Below are positions 36,439-44,522 of a stretch of 64,000 nucleotides of DNA, piece after piece. The notes under the pieces are model-generated. The model was not told the DNA's origin. It did not search any database and was given only the letters and a program-made list of their open reading frames with translations. The DNA lies in assembly GCA_964588325.1 (NCBI GenBank), contig CAZPOR010000010.1, forward strand, positions 62,001-126,000, read 5' to 3'. Numbering within the stretch: position 1 is the stretch's first letter; each line of letters begins with the position of its first letter. The position numbers and the translations under genes are program-made. Source of the stretch: Thiovibrio sp964588325. GTDB lineage: Bacteria > Desulfobacterota > Desulfobulbia > Desulfobulbales > Desulfurivibrionaceae.

Positions 36439-36768
36439 TTATTTTTCAAGCCCTGACTTCGAGACTCTCCGGCCGGCGGAGCGCGTAGTGAGACGTGAAG
36501 GGGTTTCGACTAATCTTCCACTGACATATTTATGGAGAATGCTGGCGATAAGGGTTTGATAGGGAACACCATCCTCCAGCGCCCGTGCCTGTATGTCCAT
36601 TAAATCAGGGGAAGATAGACGAATATTCACACGGCGGTCTTTTAGAAAGGTGGCCTGCGCGGCGGCCTTATATTCCCCTTTTTTCTTCGCGGATGGTTTT
36701 GTTGAGATCAGATCGCCTTTTTCATAGGCGTCTAAAATATCTTTTTCAAACTCATCGAGTTTTTTCAT
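36439..36768 (-). CDS. CopG/RHH family antitoxin (BrnA-like)
   Basis: A 109-residue protein. The ribbon-helix-helix part (RRVNIRLSSPDLMDIQARAL then GVPYQTLIASILHKYVSGRL) is the CopG-type antitoxin of COG5304. The normal product would end soon after KYVSGRLVE; here about 20 more basic residues follow (ETPSRLTTRSAGRRVSKS), which looks like read-on into foreign or rearranged sequence. It overlaps the toxin gene by 17 bases and would neutralise the toxin and repress the pair. Confidence 0.82.
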   Translation of the reverse strand: MKKLDEFEKDILDAYEKGDLISTKPSAKKKGEYKAAAQATFLKDRRVNIRLSSPDLMDIQARALEDGVPYQTLIASILHKYVSGRLVETPSRLTTRSAGRRVSKSGLEK

Positions 36769-37048
36769 CTCTATTTCCTCCTGCCAAATAATCTCTGGTT
36801 GCCTTGCGGCTGGGAATAATCGTTTTCAAAAAGTAGTAATCAGCCTCTTCTACAAATGGAACGAGATAAATGTAACCATCCAACGCCACAACAAGGATAC
36901 GTTGGTTTGGATACTTTGATTCGTTGGGGTGCTGCAAGATGTCAAGGAGGCCATCGCCTTCCAGGGCAAGCACAATCTCTTCGAAGGAAACTTCTCGTTC
37001 ACCCTTGAGTTGTTCGTTTTTTTCATGATTCCATCGAAATGTCTTCAT
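36752..37048 (-). CDS. brnT: BrnT-family toxin (ribonuclease)
   Basis: A 98-residue protein, MKTFRWNHEKNEQLKGER, with VSFEEIVLALEGDG, ILVVALDGYIYLVPFVEE and a C-terminal KTIIPSRKATRDYL, the BrnT RNase toxin layout. It is the promoter-proximal gene and is followed by its antitoxin with overlapping frames. BrnT toxins are usually stress-activated mRNA endonucleases. Confidence 0.85.
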   Translation of the reverse strand: MKTFRWNHEKNEQLKGEREVSFEEIVLALEGDGLLDILQHPNESKYPNQRILVVALDGYIYLVPFVEEADYYFLKTIIPSRKATRDYLAGGNRDEKTR

Positions 37049-37172
37049 GGCAAAATCATACCTCGGTGTGTGCCTATTGTCATCACTTTTTTATGTTCGC
37101 TCGTTTTTCGTCTAGGGGCCGGGCAAGGGAATTCGACGGGCATGAACACTCTTGTTACAGCACACTACCTCT

Positions 37173-37619
37173 TCACATCTGACCGATGATTTTTCCCAGC
37201 ACACCGCTGAACAGCCGCTGCTCCTCTTCCGATAGGGTAGCGGTGATCTCCTCGGTGAGGCGCAGATGGTACTGGTGGTGTTCGGCAAAAAGGGTCTGCC
37301 CCTTTTCGGTCAGCGCAATCAGGTAGGAGCGACGGTCTGTTTCGTGGGGGGTTCTTTTGAGCAGCCCCTGCTGCTCCAGCCGGTCGATCATCACGGTGAG
37401 GGTGCCGGTTGTTACGCCCATTTTCTTGGCCAGCTCCTTCATGCGCAAGGGGGCGCCGTGGGCTCCTTCGGCTCCGTGGCCGACGATCTCGATGGTGTGC
37501 ATCTGGGCGGGGGAAAGGCCGGAGCTTTTCACCACGTCCTGCTCCCAGGAGGAGAGCTTTTCATACAGTTCCACGAGCTGATGGGAAAGCTTGGCAACCT
37601 CGCTCATCGGGGCAGACAT
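37173..37619 (-). CDS. MarR-family transcriptional regulator
   Basis: A 148-residue winged-helix protein with MKELAKKMGVTTGTLTVMIDRLEQQGLLKR as recognition helix and wing (quoted in part) and DRRSYLIALTEKG. It overlaps the end of the cation-efflux gene by 16 bases and is therefore co-transcribed and probably controls it. The TTGTTTG-type palindrome at 38674-38688 upstream of the pair is a plausible operator. Confidence 0.9.
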   Translation of the reverse strand: MSAPMSEVAKLSHQLVELYEKLSSWEQDVVKSSGLSPAQMHTIEIVGHGAEGAHGAPLRMKELAKKMGVTTGTLTVMIDRLEQQGLLKRTPHETDRRSYLIALTEKGQTLFAEHHQYHLRLTEEITATLSEEEQRLFSGVLGKIIGQM

Positions 37620-38551
37620 GGCTCGTCCTCGCAGGTGTGGATCTCCACGGTGAGATGGGAAAGGCTGGGGAAATCGCGCAGCAGCTCCTTGTAGTAGCCG
37701 GTCTTCTGCGGATAATGGGTGACAATGGAGAGGATGGCCGCGTACTGGGCCGGGCCGACCTTCCAGACGTGCATGTCCGCGATCCGGTTATCGAGTGTCC
37801 CCTCGATTTTTTCCTTGATGGCACCAAGCTCCTTGGCGCTGATGCTGCCGTCCAGCAGGATGGAGCCGGTTTCCCGGATCAGGCCGTAGGCCCAGCGGGA
37901 GATGACCAGGGCGCCGACGATGCCCATCAGGGGATCGAGCCAGTTCCAGCCGAAGTATTTACCGAAGAGCAGCGCTCCGATGGCCAGCAGCGAGGTCAGG
38001 GCGTCGGCCATGACGTGCAGGTAGGCGGCCTTGAGGTTGTGGTCGTGGTGATGGTGGTGATGATGGCCGTCCTCGTCATGGCTGTGGCCGTGGTCATGGT
38101 GGCCTTGCAGGAGAAAGGCGCAGGCGATATTGACCAGCAACCCCAGGACCGCCACGCCGATGGCCTCGTTGAAATGGATCGGCTGCGGACTGAATATCCG
38201 CTGGCCCGACTCGACGAGCATGATCAGGGCAACGACGATCAGAGCGATGGCGCTGGCAAAGCCGCCCAGGACGCTGACCTTGCCGGTGCCAAAGGCAAAG
38301 GCCTTGTTGTGTGCGTGTTTTTGGGCGAAACGGTAGGCGAAGATCGTGATCAGGAAGGCGGCGACATGGGTGCCCATGTGCCAGCCGTCGGCGAGCAAAG
38401 CCATGGAGCCATAGGCCATGCCTGCGCCGATCTCAAACAGCATGGTAATGGCGGTGATGAGCAGCACCTGCCGGGTGCGCTTTTCGCCGTGTTCCTGAAT
38501 TACGGCGAAATCATGGGGATGCTGCCAGGCGTCAAGGGAATGGGCGTGCAT
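37604..38551 (-). CDS. dmeF: Cation diffusion facilitator, DmeF-type (Co/Ni/Zn efflux)
   Basis: A 315-residue membrane protein with six predicted helices. ADGWHMGTHVAAF and HVMADALTSLLA give the paired His/Asp metal sites. Between helices IV and V lies a loop with about 14 His in 20 residues (GHHDHGHSHDEDGHHHHHHH), typical of DmeF. The start at 38551 (MHAHSLDAWQH) matches DmeF N-termini. It exports Co, Ni or Zn. It forms a two-gene operon with the overlapping MarR gene. Confidence 0.9.
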   Translation of the reverse strand: MHAHSLDAWQHPHDFAVIQEHGEKRTRQVLLITAITMLFEIGAGMAYGSMALLADGWHMGTHVAAFLITIFAYRFAQKHAHNKAFAFGTGKVSVLGGFASAIALIVVALIMLVESGQRIFSPQPIHFNEAIGVAVLGLLVNIACAFLLQGHHDHGHSHDEDGHHHHHHHDHNLKAAYLHVMADALTSLLAIGALLFGKYFGWNWLDPLMGIVGALVISRWAYGLIRETGSILLDGSISAKELGAIKEKIEGTLDNRIADMHVWKVGPAQYAAILSIVTHYPQKTGYYKELLRDFPSLSHLTVEIHTCEDEPCLPR

Positions 38552-38653
38552 TGGAACCTCTCTCTTTATAAAAAGTGTTGCCCGATGCGCTTCCGGTGAA
38601 AGTTCTTCCCGGCAGGAAGGCAAGGGGTAAAGAGAGGGGAGAATACAGAGGAG

Positions 38654-38688
38654 TTGTTTGATTGTCAAGATGTTTGTTTGTCAAACAA
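38654..38688. promoter_or_regulatory. Candidate MarR operator upstream of dmeF-marR
   Basis: TTGTTTG-T-CAAACAA (38674-38688) is a perfect 7-1-7 palindrome, and a third half site TTGTTTGA occurs at 38654-38661. It is about 105-135 bases before the dmeF start. MarR proteins bind such TTG...CAA repeats. Confidence 0.5.
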
Positions 38689-38718
38689 TATTGCTGGGCC
38701 GGAAGAAGATTGAAGGAA

Positions 38719-38760
38719 AGAAAAAACCGGCACGGGAAATGTCCCGCGCCGGTTTTTTCT
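38719..38760 (-). terminator. Terminator of the cytochrome bd operon
   Basis: AAAAAACCGGCaCGGGA and TCCCGcGCCGGTTTTTT form an 11-pair GC stem with one mismatch and a four-base loop, with A- and T-runs on either side, so it can work in both directions. Confidence 0.88.
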
Positions 38761-38776
38761 TCCAGTTTGTTGAGGC

Positions 38777-38869
38777 TTACAGCAGGTCGGTTTTTTTGAG
38801 GGCAATGATGGCGCCCTGGTACGAGACAACCAGCACCAGCAGCCAGCCGACAAGCAGAATTGTATTCAT
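38777..38869 (-). CDS. 30-residue single-pass membrane peptide at the end of the cyd operon (CydX-like position)
   Basis: MNTILLVGWLLVLVVSYQGA continues to KKTDLL: one hydrophobic helix with a short basic tail. AAAGGAG lies at correct spacing before ATG 38869, and the gene begins 18 bases after cydB. CydX/YbgT-type peptides in this position stabilise the bd oxidase. Its sequence is not like enterobacterial CydX, so I infer the role from size, topology and location. Confidence 0.72.
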   Translation of the reverse strand: MNTILLVGWLLVLVVSYQGAIIALKKTDLL

Positions 38870-38887
38870 GGAGTGCTCCTTTATCGG

Positions 38888-40024
38888 TTAATACATTTCC
38901 TTGGCGTCTTCACCGTTCAGTTCGGCCAGGGTCAGTTGTTTCGCATTCATCAGCTTCCAGACATAGGCGATATAGGCCAGGACAAAGGGCACCGCCAGGG
39001 CCACATAGCTCATGGTCGTGAGGGTGTATTTGCTGCTAGAGGCGTTATAAATGGTAAGGCTCGATTGCAGGTCGCTTAACGACGGATAAAAGGCGGTGTT
39101 GTTGTAGCCGGCCAGGGAAAAGATCGCCAGTCCAACCAGCACGGTGCCGATGCCCCCGAACCAGATGCCGCTGTTTTTGTTGAGAAAACCGGTGGCCGCC
39201 ACGCCATAGATCACCGAACCCAGCCCCGCCAGAAGCAGGGTCAGCACCACTGGCATGGCCAGCAGATTGTTGAGATATTTGCCCTTCTCCATGAACACCG
39301 TGCCGGTTTCAGGGTTCACCGCAAACCCGTCCATGGTGACAAAGCTGATCAGGATGGTGAGCAAAAATGGCAGGGCCCAGAGCAGGTTGATCCAGGTCGC
39401 CTTGCGGGCGCGTTTGACCAGGGGGGCATGGTCGATGTGGCTCACGATGTACATGGCCCCCAAAATCCGGGCCAGGAATACCAGAAACAGGCCAAAGGCC
39501 AGGTTGAACGGGTTGAGCGCCGCTTCCAGTCCGCGATAGGGGGTATCCCAGGTCACGGAGTTGTAAAGGTTGAGACTGAAACGGGAGCCGGTGAAAAAGG
39601 TGCCCACCGCCGCGCCGATCAGGATAAGGCCGACGCTGCCGTTGATGGCCATGAAGATTTCATAGGTCCTCGCTCCGAGGACGTTGTCGGGTTTCTTGCG
39701 GTATTCGTAGCTCACCGCCTGGACGATAAAGGTGAAGAGGATGAGCATCCACACCCAGTAGGCCCCGCCGAAGCTGGTGGCGTAAAAGAGCGGGAAGGCG
39801 GCGAACAGGGCGCCGCCGAAGAGGACCAGAGTGGTGAAGGTGAGTTCCCACTTGCGGCCCATGGCGTTGATGATGAGCGTTTTCTCCTCTTCGGTGGAGG
39901 CCAGGGTGAAAATCAGGGTCTGGCCGCCCTGGACAAAGGTCAGGAAGAGGAAGAGCGACCCCACCACGGAGGCGATCAGCCACCAGAGTTGCTGCAGAGT
40001 TGAGTGATCCAGGTTTCCTATCAT
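38888..40024 (-). CDS. cydB: Cytochrome bd oxidase subunit II
   Basis: A 378-residue membrane protein with about nine hydrophobic segments. It starts MIGNLDHSTLQQLWWLIASV and contains the GGAYWVWMLILFTFIVQAVSYEYRKK region (quoted in part) typical of CydB. It lies four bases after cydA. The oxidase reduces oxygen to water using quinol in the inner membrane. Confidence 0.93.
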   Translation of the reverse strand: MIGNLDHSTLQQLWWLIASVVGSLFLFLTFVQGGQTLIFTLASTEEEKTLIINAMGRKWELTFTTLVLFGGALFAAFPLFYATSFGGAYWVWMLILFTFIVQAVSYEYRKKPDNVLGARTYEIFMAINGSVGLILIGAAVGTFFTGSRFSLNLYNSVTWDTPYRGLEAALNPFNLAFGLFLVFLARILGAMYIVSHIDHAPLVKRARKATWINLLWALPFLLTILISFVTMDGFAVNPETGTVFMEKGKYLNNLLAMPVVLTLLLAGLGSVIYGVAATGFLNKNSGIWFGGIGTVLVGLAIFSLAGYNNTAFYPSLSDLQSSLTIYNASSSKYTLTTMSYVALAVPFVLAYIAYVWKLMNAKQLTLAELNGEDAKEMY

Positions 40025-40028
40025 TGTG

Positions 40029-41558
40029 TTATGCCTCCGGTCCGATCTTGATTTGCTTCATCATAATGCGAATCTCCGCCAGTAGCAGCGCGGTGAACAG
40101 GGTGAGAAAGATGAAGAAGGTGGTCTGCACGTTGCTGGCGGCAATATTGGTGACGGCCACGCCCACCGGCAGCAGACCCTGGATGGCCCAGGGCTGCCTT
40201 CCCACCTCGGCCACGATCCACCCGGCCTGCTGGGCCACATAGCCGAGAAAGATGGAAAAGAAACAGGCCAGGTTGAGCCAGCGCTGGTACTCCAGGGTGC
40301 CCTTGAAGGCGAAGTAAAGCACCAGCAGGAAGATCACCGGGAAGAGGGTCCCCAGCACCACCATGATATGAAAGCTGTAGAAGGTTGTGGCCACCGGAGG
40401 CGCGGCCTCAACCGGGCTGTTCAGGTGGCCGTAGCCGAGATCGCCCTTGTGCTGGTCAAAAATGGCCAGGGCTGCTGCGGCGTCCGCCTCATTCCCTGTA
40501 TCCTTGGCATACTTGTATCGCGCCAGCTCGGCCAGGGCGATCTTGCCGGTGACCATCCGCTGTTCGGCGCCCACAATATTGCGTTCGGCATTGCCGAAGA
40601 CAAGATCGTTGATCCCCGGCACAAAACTGTTTGGATCCCGGTTGGCCAGGATCGAAAGCAGGCCGGGTACTTTCACCTCCTGATAGAAGGCGGGCAGGTC
40701 GTCGCCCGGTTGTTTGCTGGAGTTGATGATGCCCATGGCGACGAGGGGGGCCTTTTCCTGCCCCACGTACAGCCCTTCCATGGCCGCCAGTTTCATGGGT
40801 TGCCTCTGGGCCACGCTAAAGGCTGCTTCATCGCCGGTGAGGCCGACAAAGAGGGAGGCGATGAAACCGAAGACTGCGGCGACCACCATGCTGCGCTTGG
40901 CCATTTTCTGATGCCGCTCCTGCAGGAGAAAAAGAGCCGAGATGCCAACGACAAAGAGGGCGGCGAGCAGAAAAGCGGAGCTGGTGGTGTGGGTGAACTT
41001 GTGCACCGCCACCGGAGAGAGGGCGACCTCCCAGAAGTTCTGCATCTCAAAACGGGCTGTGTCGGGATTGAAGGCCATGCCGACGGGGAACTGCATCCAG
41101 CCGTTGGCCACGAGAATCCAGACCGCCGAGAGGTTGGAGCCCACGGCCACCATCCAGGTGGAAAAAAGGTGGAATCCCTTGGAGACCCGCTGCCAGCCGA
41201 AGAACATCACGGCAAAGAAGGTGGCCTCGATAAAGAAGGCGAAGATGCCCTCGATGGCCAGGGGGGCGCCGAAGATGTCGCCCACCATCCAGGAGTAGTT
41301 GGACCAGTTGGTGCCGAACTCGAATTCCAGGATGATGCCGGTGGCCACCCCGATGGCGAAGTTGATGCCAAAGAGGGTCATCCAGAATTTGGTCAGTTTT
41401 TTCCATTCCTCGTTGCCGGTTTTGACGTAGATGGACTCAAAAAAGGCGAGGAGAAAGGACAACCCCAGGGTTAACGGTACAAAAATCCAATGATACATGG
41501 CGGTCAGGGCGAATTGCGCCCTGGCCCAATCCACCGTGGTTAGGATTTGATCTCCCAC
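40029..41558 (-). CDS. cydA: Cytochrome bd oxidase subunit I
   Basis: A 509-residue membrane protein. WARAQFALTAMYHWIFVPLTL contains the His ligand region near the N-terminus. GRQPWAIQGLLP follows the quinol loop, and METAL ligand-type Met lies in the KLAAMEG segment. The Q-loop is of ordinary short length. It is the first oxidase gene after DUF4492. It provides oxygen scavenging in an anaerobe-like gene context. Confidence 0.95.
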   Translation of the reverse strand: MGDQILTTVDWARAQFALTAMYHWIFVPLTLGLSFLLAFFESIYVKTGNEEWKKLTKFWMTLFGINFAIGVATGIILEFEFGTNWSNYSWMVGDIFGAPLAIEGIFAFFIEATFFAVMFFGWQRVSKGFHLFSTWMVAVGSNLSAVWILVANGWMQFPVGMAFNPDTARFEMQNFWEVALSPVAVHKFTHTTSSAFLLAALFVVGISALFLLQERHQKMAKRSMVVAAVFGFIASLFVGLTGDEAAFSVAQRQPMKLAAMEGLYVGQEKAPLVAMGIINSSKQPGDDLPAFYQEVKVPGLLSILANRDPNSFVPGINDLVFGNAERNIVGAEQRMVTGKIALAELARYKYAKDTGNEADAAAALAIFDQHKGDLGYGHLNSPVEAAPPVATTFYSFHIMVVLGTLFPVIFLLVLYFAFKGTLEYQRWLNLACFFSIFLGYVAQQAGWIVAEVGRQPWAIQGLLPVGVAVTNIAASNVQTTFFIFLTLFTALLLAEIRIMMKQIKIGPEA

Positions 41559-41745
41559 AATATCCTCCTTCTGTGTGATGGCGGCAGGAGCACGCTCCCG
41601 CCATGGTTAAGCCGCTGTTCCAAGCAACTTGGTCATTTCGTTTGGGCTAATCGGCAGGAAGAGCCGGTAAGGATCGCCCGGAATTGTCCAGCCTGTTTGG
41701 TGGCGGCTCCTAAAAAAAGCGGTAAAAAAAGCCGGAATGCATGAA
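41559..41745. other. Leader between DUF4492 gene and cydA with a hairpin
   Basis: No gene was seen. At 41578-41606 ATGGCGG-CA-GGAGC and GCTCC-CGCCAT can form a hairpin just ahead of the cydA ribosome site, with no T-run. It may set expression of cydAB relative to the upstream genes. Confidence 0.4.
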
Positions 41746-41970
41746 TCAGCGGGCAGACTGTGCTCTGGTCAGGTTTTCCAGAACATGTTCAGCCCGGTCG
41801 CGCTCGTTGTGAAACGTGGTGTTGAGATAGTTGGGAAAGAAAAAAATCTTGAGAACGGCAAACATGATGAACAGTTTGACGGCGATGATTTTCCACAGGG
41901 TTTTCCCCACCACCATGGAGCGGAAGCCGTCTCGATAAAAAGAATACAGTTGTTTCGGCAGAGTGGTCAT
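41746..41970 (-). CDS. DUF4492 family small membrane protein
   Basis: A 74-residue protein with FYRDGFRSMVVGKTLWKIIA and a hydrophobic helix ending FFFPNYL, the DUF4492 pattern known upstream of cydAB in Bacteroidetes and Campylobacterota. One membrane helix; function unknown but linked to the bd oxidase by location. It sits between the Rrf2 regulator and cydA on the same strand. Confidence 0.85.
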   Translation of the reverse strand: MTTLPKQLYSFYRDGFRSMVVGKTLWKIIAVKLFIMFAVLKIFFFPNYLNTTFHNERDRAEHVLENLTRAQSAR

Positions 41971-42041
41971 GGATGAGTTCCTCAGCGGATAAAAAAGATC
42001 CTGTTTCTTTGTTGTATATGGAGGACATTTGCCCGGTCAAA

Positions 42042-42506
42042 TCATTTTTTCCCGAGGGGACCTTTCCGGTCGGTGGTCTCGGGGAAAGGTGTCAGGCAAC
42101 AGGTCTCTTCCTTCGCCAGGGTGGCAAAATCCGCCTCCTGCAGGGTTGCCCGAAGCTGTCGGTTGGCCGTGTTCCAGACCTGGTGCACGGTGCAGAGCGG
42201 GCTGTTGTGGCAGGATTCCGGCCGGCCAACGCAGTCGTTGAGGGATATTTCGCCGATGATCGCCTCGATGACCGCCAACAGAGTGATCTCCGAAGGGTCG
42301 CGCAACAGGCGGTAGCCGCCGTTCGCGCCCTGCTGGATGTCAATGATTCCGGCCCTGGCAAGCTGCTGGGCGATTTTGGCGAGGAAGTGCGGCGGCACAT
42401 CGGTGCGCACGGCAATCTCTTTTCTGCTGACCAGCGTTCCCTTGCCATGTCTGGCGAGGTGCTGAACGCAGCGTATTCCGTATTCTCCGGCGCGGGTAAG
42501 TCGCAT
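42042..42506 (-). CDS. Rrf2-family transcriptional regulator with a cysteine triad (probable Fe-S sensor)
   Basis: A 154-residue winged-helix protein, MRLTRAGEYGIRCVQHLARH. The recognition helix region reads IAVRTDVPPHFLAKIAQQLA. Three Cys occur in the order DCVGRPESCHNSPLC (C-x6-C-x5-C), like the Fe-S ligands of NsrR, IscR and RsrR. It is the first gene of the run to DUF4492, cydA, cydB and the small peptide, so it probably controls the bd oxidase in response to oxygen, NO or redox state. Confidence 0.88.
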   Translation of the reverse strand: MRLTRAGEYGIRCVQHLARHGKGTLVSRKEIAVRTDVPPHFLAKIAQQLARAGIIDIQQGANGGYRLLRDPSEITLLAVIEAIIGEISLNDCVGRPESCHNSPLCTVHQVWNTANRQLRATLQEADFATLAKEETCCLTPFPETTDRKGPLGKK

Positions 42507-42531
42507 GGCACAGTCCAAAGTTAAAAGAGAC

Positions 42532-42556
42532 ATATAAGATATTTTTAGTCTTATAT
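42532..42556. promoter_or_regulatory. Inverted repeat upstream of the Rrf2 gene, candidate Rrf2 operator
   Basis: ATATAAGA-(9)-TCTTATAT is a perfect 8-9-8 inverted repeat starting 26 bases before the Rrf2 ATG, in an AT-rich stretch where the promoter should lie. The size resembles NsrR/IscR operators, so autoregulation is likely. Confidence 0.6.
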
Positions 42557-42655
42557 CGAGTCCGGGGCATGGTTGTCAAGAAAAAATGCAGGAATATTTC
42601 GAGCGGGCGGGAGGCACAAGTGGGTTGTGCGTTGTGTGAGGTGAGGCGGAGCAGG

Positions 42656-43603
42656 TCAGGCAGCGGATTTTTTTTGGTATTTGTGTGCGGTGGCGATGCA
42701 TTTGCTCCGGTATTTGAGCGTGGTGAGGCCGTAGCGGATAACCCCCGAGACGCTGCCTACGGTGTCGGCCAGCGAAAGCGACATTTCGAGGAGCGGGAGC
42801 ATCTTGATGGGAAAGAGGTTTTTGAATCGCCGGGCCATGACATGGGGCGGCCTTTTGTAGCAAATATCCCGGATAAAGAGATTGGAAAAAACCGCAAGGT
42901 TTTGCAGGATATGCAGTTCGTCAACCAGGGATTCCGCTTCCGGAGGGTTGGGATCCATGCAGGCGACAATGGTGTCGGAAAAATTCCAGAAGCGGGCAAT
43001 CTCCTGGCCGATCTCATGGAAGGTGAGCTGCTTGAACATCAGGCGGCACATGGCATCCTCGGAACTGCCACTGGTCGTTCCCGCCTCAATGCGCCGGTAC
43101 ACATCCGGAAAATAGATGGTCATGATAATGCGGCCCAGGTCATGCAAAAGCGTGCAGACATAGGCCTCTTCCGGCGAAACAGGGATTTTGTATTCCTGGA
43201 CCACAAGCTTGCTGAGATTGGCGCTGAGCAGCGAGATCGCCATCTGCTGGCTCAAGCTGTCTTTATCGCCGCCGGATTTGAGGAACTCCTCGATAAGGCT
43301 GATGGAAACGGCAAGCTCCCGGACAACATCGAGGCCAAGGGCGGCCACGGCCCGATCGATGGTGGTAATGCGCGCCCCGCGAATATAATAGGCCGAGTTG
43401 GCAACCTGGAGAACCTTGTTGGTGAGCGAATAATCCTTGAGGATAACCTTGGAAACACAGGCTGTTAAAGCGCGCTTGTTGAGGGTTATCTTCAGAACCT
43501 CATTGACGTGCCCGGAGATGGCTGGAAGTTCGCCCAGATTCATCTTGGCGAAGATCTCGGTGAGTTTTTGATTTTTTACAATCGAACTGGTGTCGTGCTC
43601 CAC
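42656..43603 (-). CDS. HDOD domain signalling protein
   Basis: A 315-residue soluble protein. The HDOD core has LPAISGHVNEVLKI near the start, NSAYYIRGARITTIDRAVAALG, and a degenerate HD motif LHDLGRIIM. HDOD proteins connect two-component signalling, chemotaxis or c-di-GMP to cell behaviour, without known catalysis. It stands alone on the minus strand; the partner is unknown. Confidence 0.88.
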   Translation of the reverse strand: MEHDTSSIVKNQKLTEIFAKMNLGELPAISGHVNEVLKITLNKRALTACVSKVILKDYSLTNKVLQVANSAYYIRGARITTIDRAVAALGLDVVRELAVSISLIEEFLKSGGDKDSLSQQMAISLLSANLSKLVVQEYKIPVSPEEAYVCTLLHDLGRIIMTIYFPDVYRRIEAGTTSGSSEDAMCRLMFKQLTFHEIGQEIARFWNFSDTIVACMDPNPPEAESLVDELHILQNLAVFSNLFIRDICYKRPPHVMARRFKNLFPIKMLPLLEMSLSLADTVGSVSGVIRYGLTTLKYRSKCIATAHKYQKKSAA

Positions 43604-43759
43604 GCGCTCCCTTTTATATGAAAACCGGCTAACAGGTTAAGCTCTAAAAACACAAAAACAAAGAGATGCGATCCTCGGGCATGAAATATACCATTTCATA
43701 ACCCGGAAAGCAATGGCAGGAAGGGCAAGGAAGGAGGCGGGCACGGCAAAGGCTGCATT

Positions 43760-44455
43760 TTACGGGGCAACGGGCGCGAGGGCGGCAAGGGCTTCACGGA
43801 CAAGCTGGTCGGCTGTAACCGTGCTTAGGCTGTGGTCCGCATACAGGAGGAATTCCGTGGTATCCCCGAGGCAGCGCGCGATTTTTCCGCCAGCCTCAGT
43901 GGCCCGGAGCTGTCCCAGGGCTCGGGCGGCCAAGGCCCGGACCATTTGCTCTTCCGATTCGAGGTAGGGGAGGAGGTACCGGTCCGCCTGCCAGGATCGG
44001 AGCAGATCCGGGCGTACTTGGGCCACCCGCGCCACTCCCCACATCAGGCCGCGCTGGAGGGCAGGAAGTTCGAGATAAAAGCCGTCCTCCCGCATGAAGG
44101 CGACGAGGATCTTGGTATATTCCTCTGCCAGCCCGGCATGCAAGGCCAAACATTCGGCCATGGCCTCGGGGGCGCCCCAGCCGATGCCGCCGGATTCGTC
44201 GTTGAGGCTCCACATGAAGCGGCGCATGACCACCCTGGCCGCTTCCATGTCCTGGTCGGCAAGACGGGCCACGGTGGCGCCCATGGCGGTGATCGCGTGC
44301 CAGCGGGTTTTTGGGTCTGCGTGGCAGATGCCGGAGAACAGGGCGTTGAGCAACGTTTCGGGAGGATGCGCGGACAGCTCGGAGAGGATTCGCTCGACGT
44401 CCGGCCCGGGGAGCAGGGCAAGAACGGTTTTTTTGAGGTTTCTCTGGCCTGCCAT
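43760..44455 (-). CDS. HEAT-like repeat protein of the DVU0298 type
   Basis: A 231-residue helical protein. Repeated helical units (KTRWHAITAMGATVARLAD; MVRALAARALGQLRA) and the conserved WSLNDESGGIGWGAPEAMAE stretch match the DVU0298 family of sulfate-reducing bacteria. No enzymatic motif was found. It follows the Roo gene on the same strand by 67 bases, across a hairpin at 44478-44511, and may be an accessory for it. Confidence 0.75.
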   Translation of the reverse strand: MAGQRNLKKTVLALLPGPDVERILSELSAHPPETLLNALFSGICHADPKTRWHAITAMGATVARLADQDMEAARVVMRRFMWSLNDESGGIGWGAPEAMAECLALHAGLAEEYTKILVAFMREDGFYLELPALQRGLMWGVARVAQVRPDLLRSWQADRYLLPYLESEEQMVRALAARALGQLRATEAGGKIARCLGDTTEFLLYADHSLSTVTADQLVREALAALAPVAP

Positions 44456-44477
44456 GTCGACTCCTTTCCAGAGAAGA

Positions 44478-44511
44478 GCCTCCTGCCGGCCGGCAAGGAC
44501 GGGCAGGAGGC
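44478..44511. repeat. Hairpin between roo and the HEAT-repeat gene
   Basis: GCCTCCTGCC and GGCAGGAGGC form a perfect ten-pair stem with a 14-base loop but no T-run, so it may be an mRNA stability or partial termination element. Confidence 0.6.
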
Positions 44512-44522
44512 AGAAGGAATTC

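Noticed and set aside
37997..38110. GAT/GGT trinucleotide-like repeat region
   Set aside because: It is the His-rich loop coding sequence of the DmeF transporter, read on the other strand.
36439..38551. Genomic island around the toxin-antitoxin pair
   Set aside because: No transposase, integrase, tRNA or flanking direct repeats; only the antitoxin tail hints at rearrangement.
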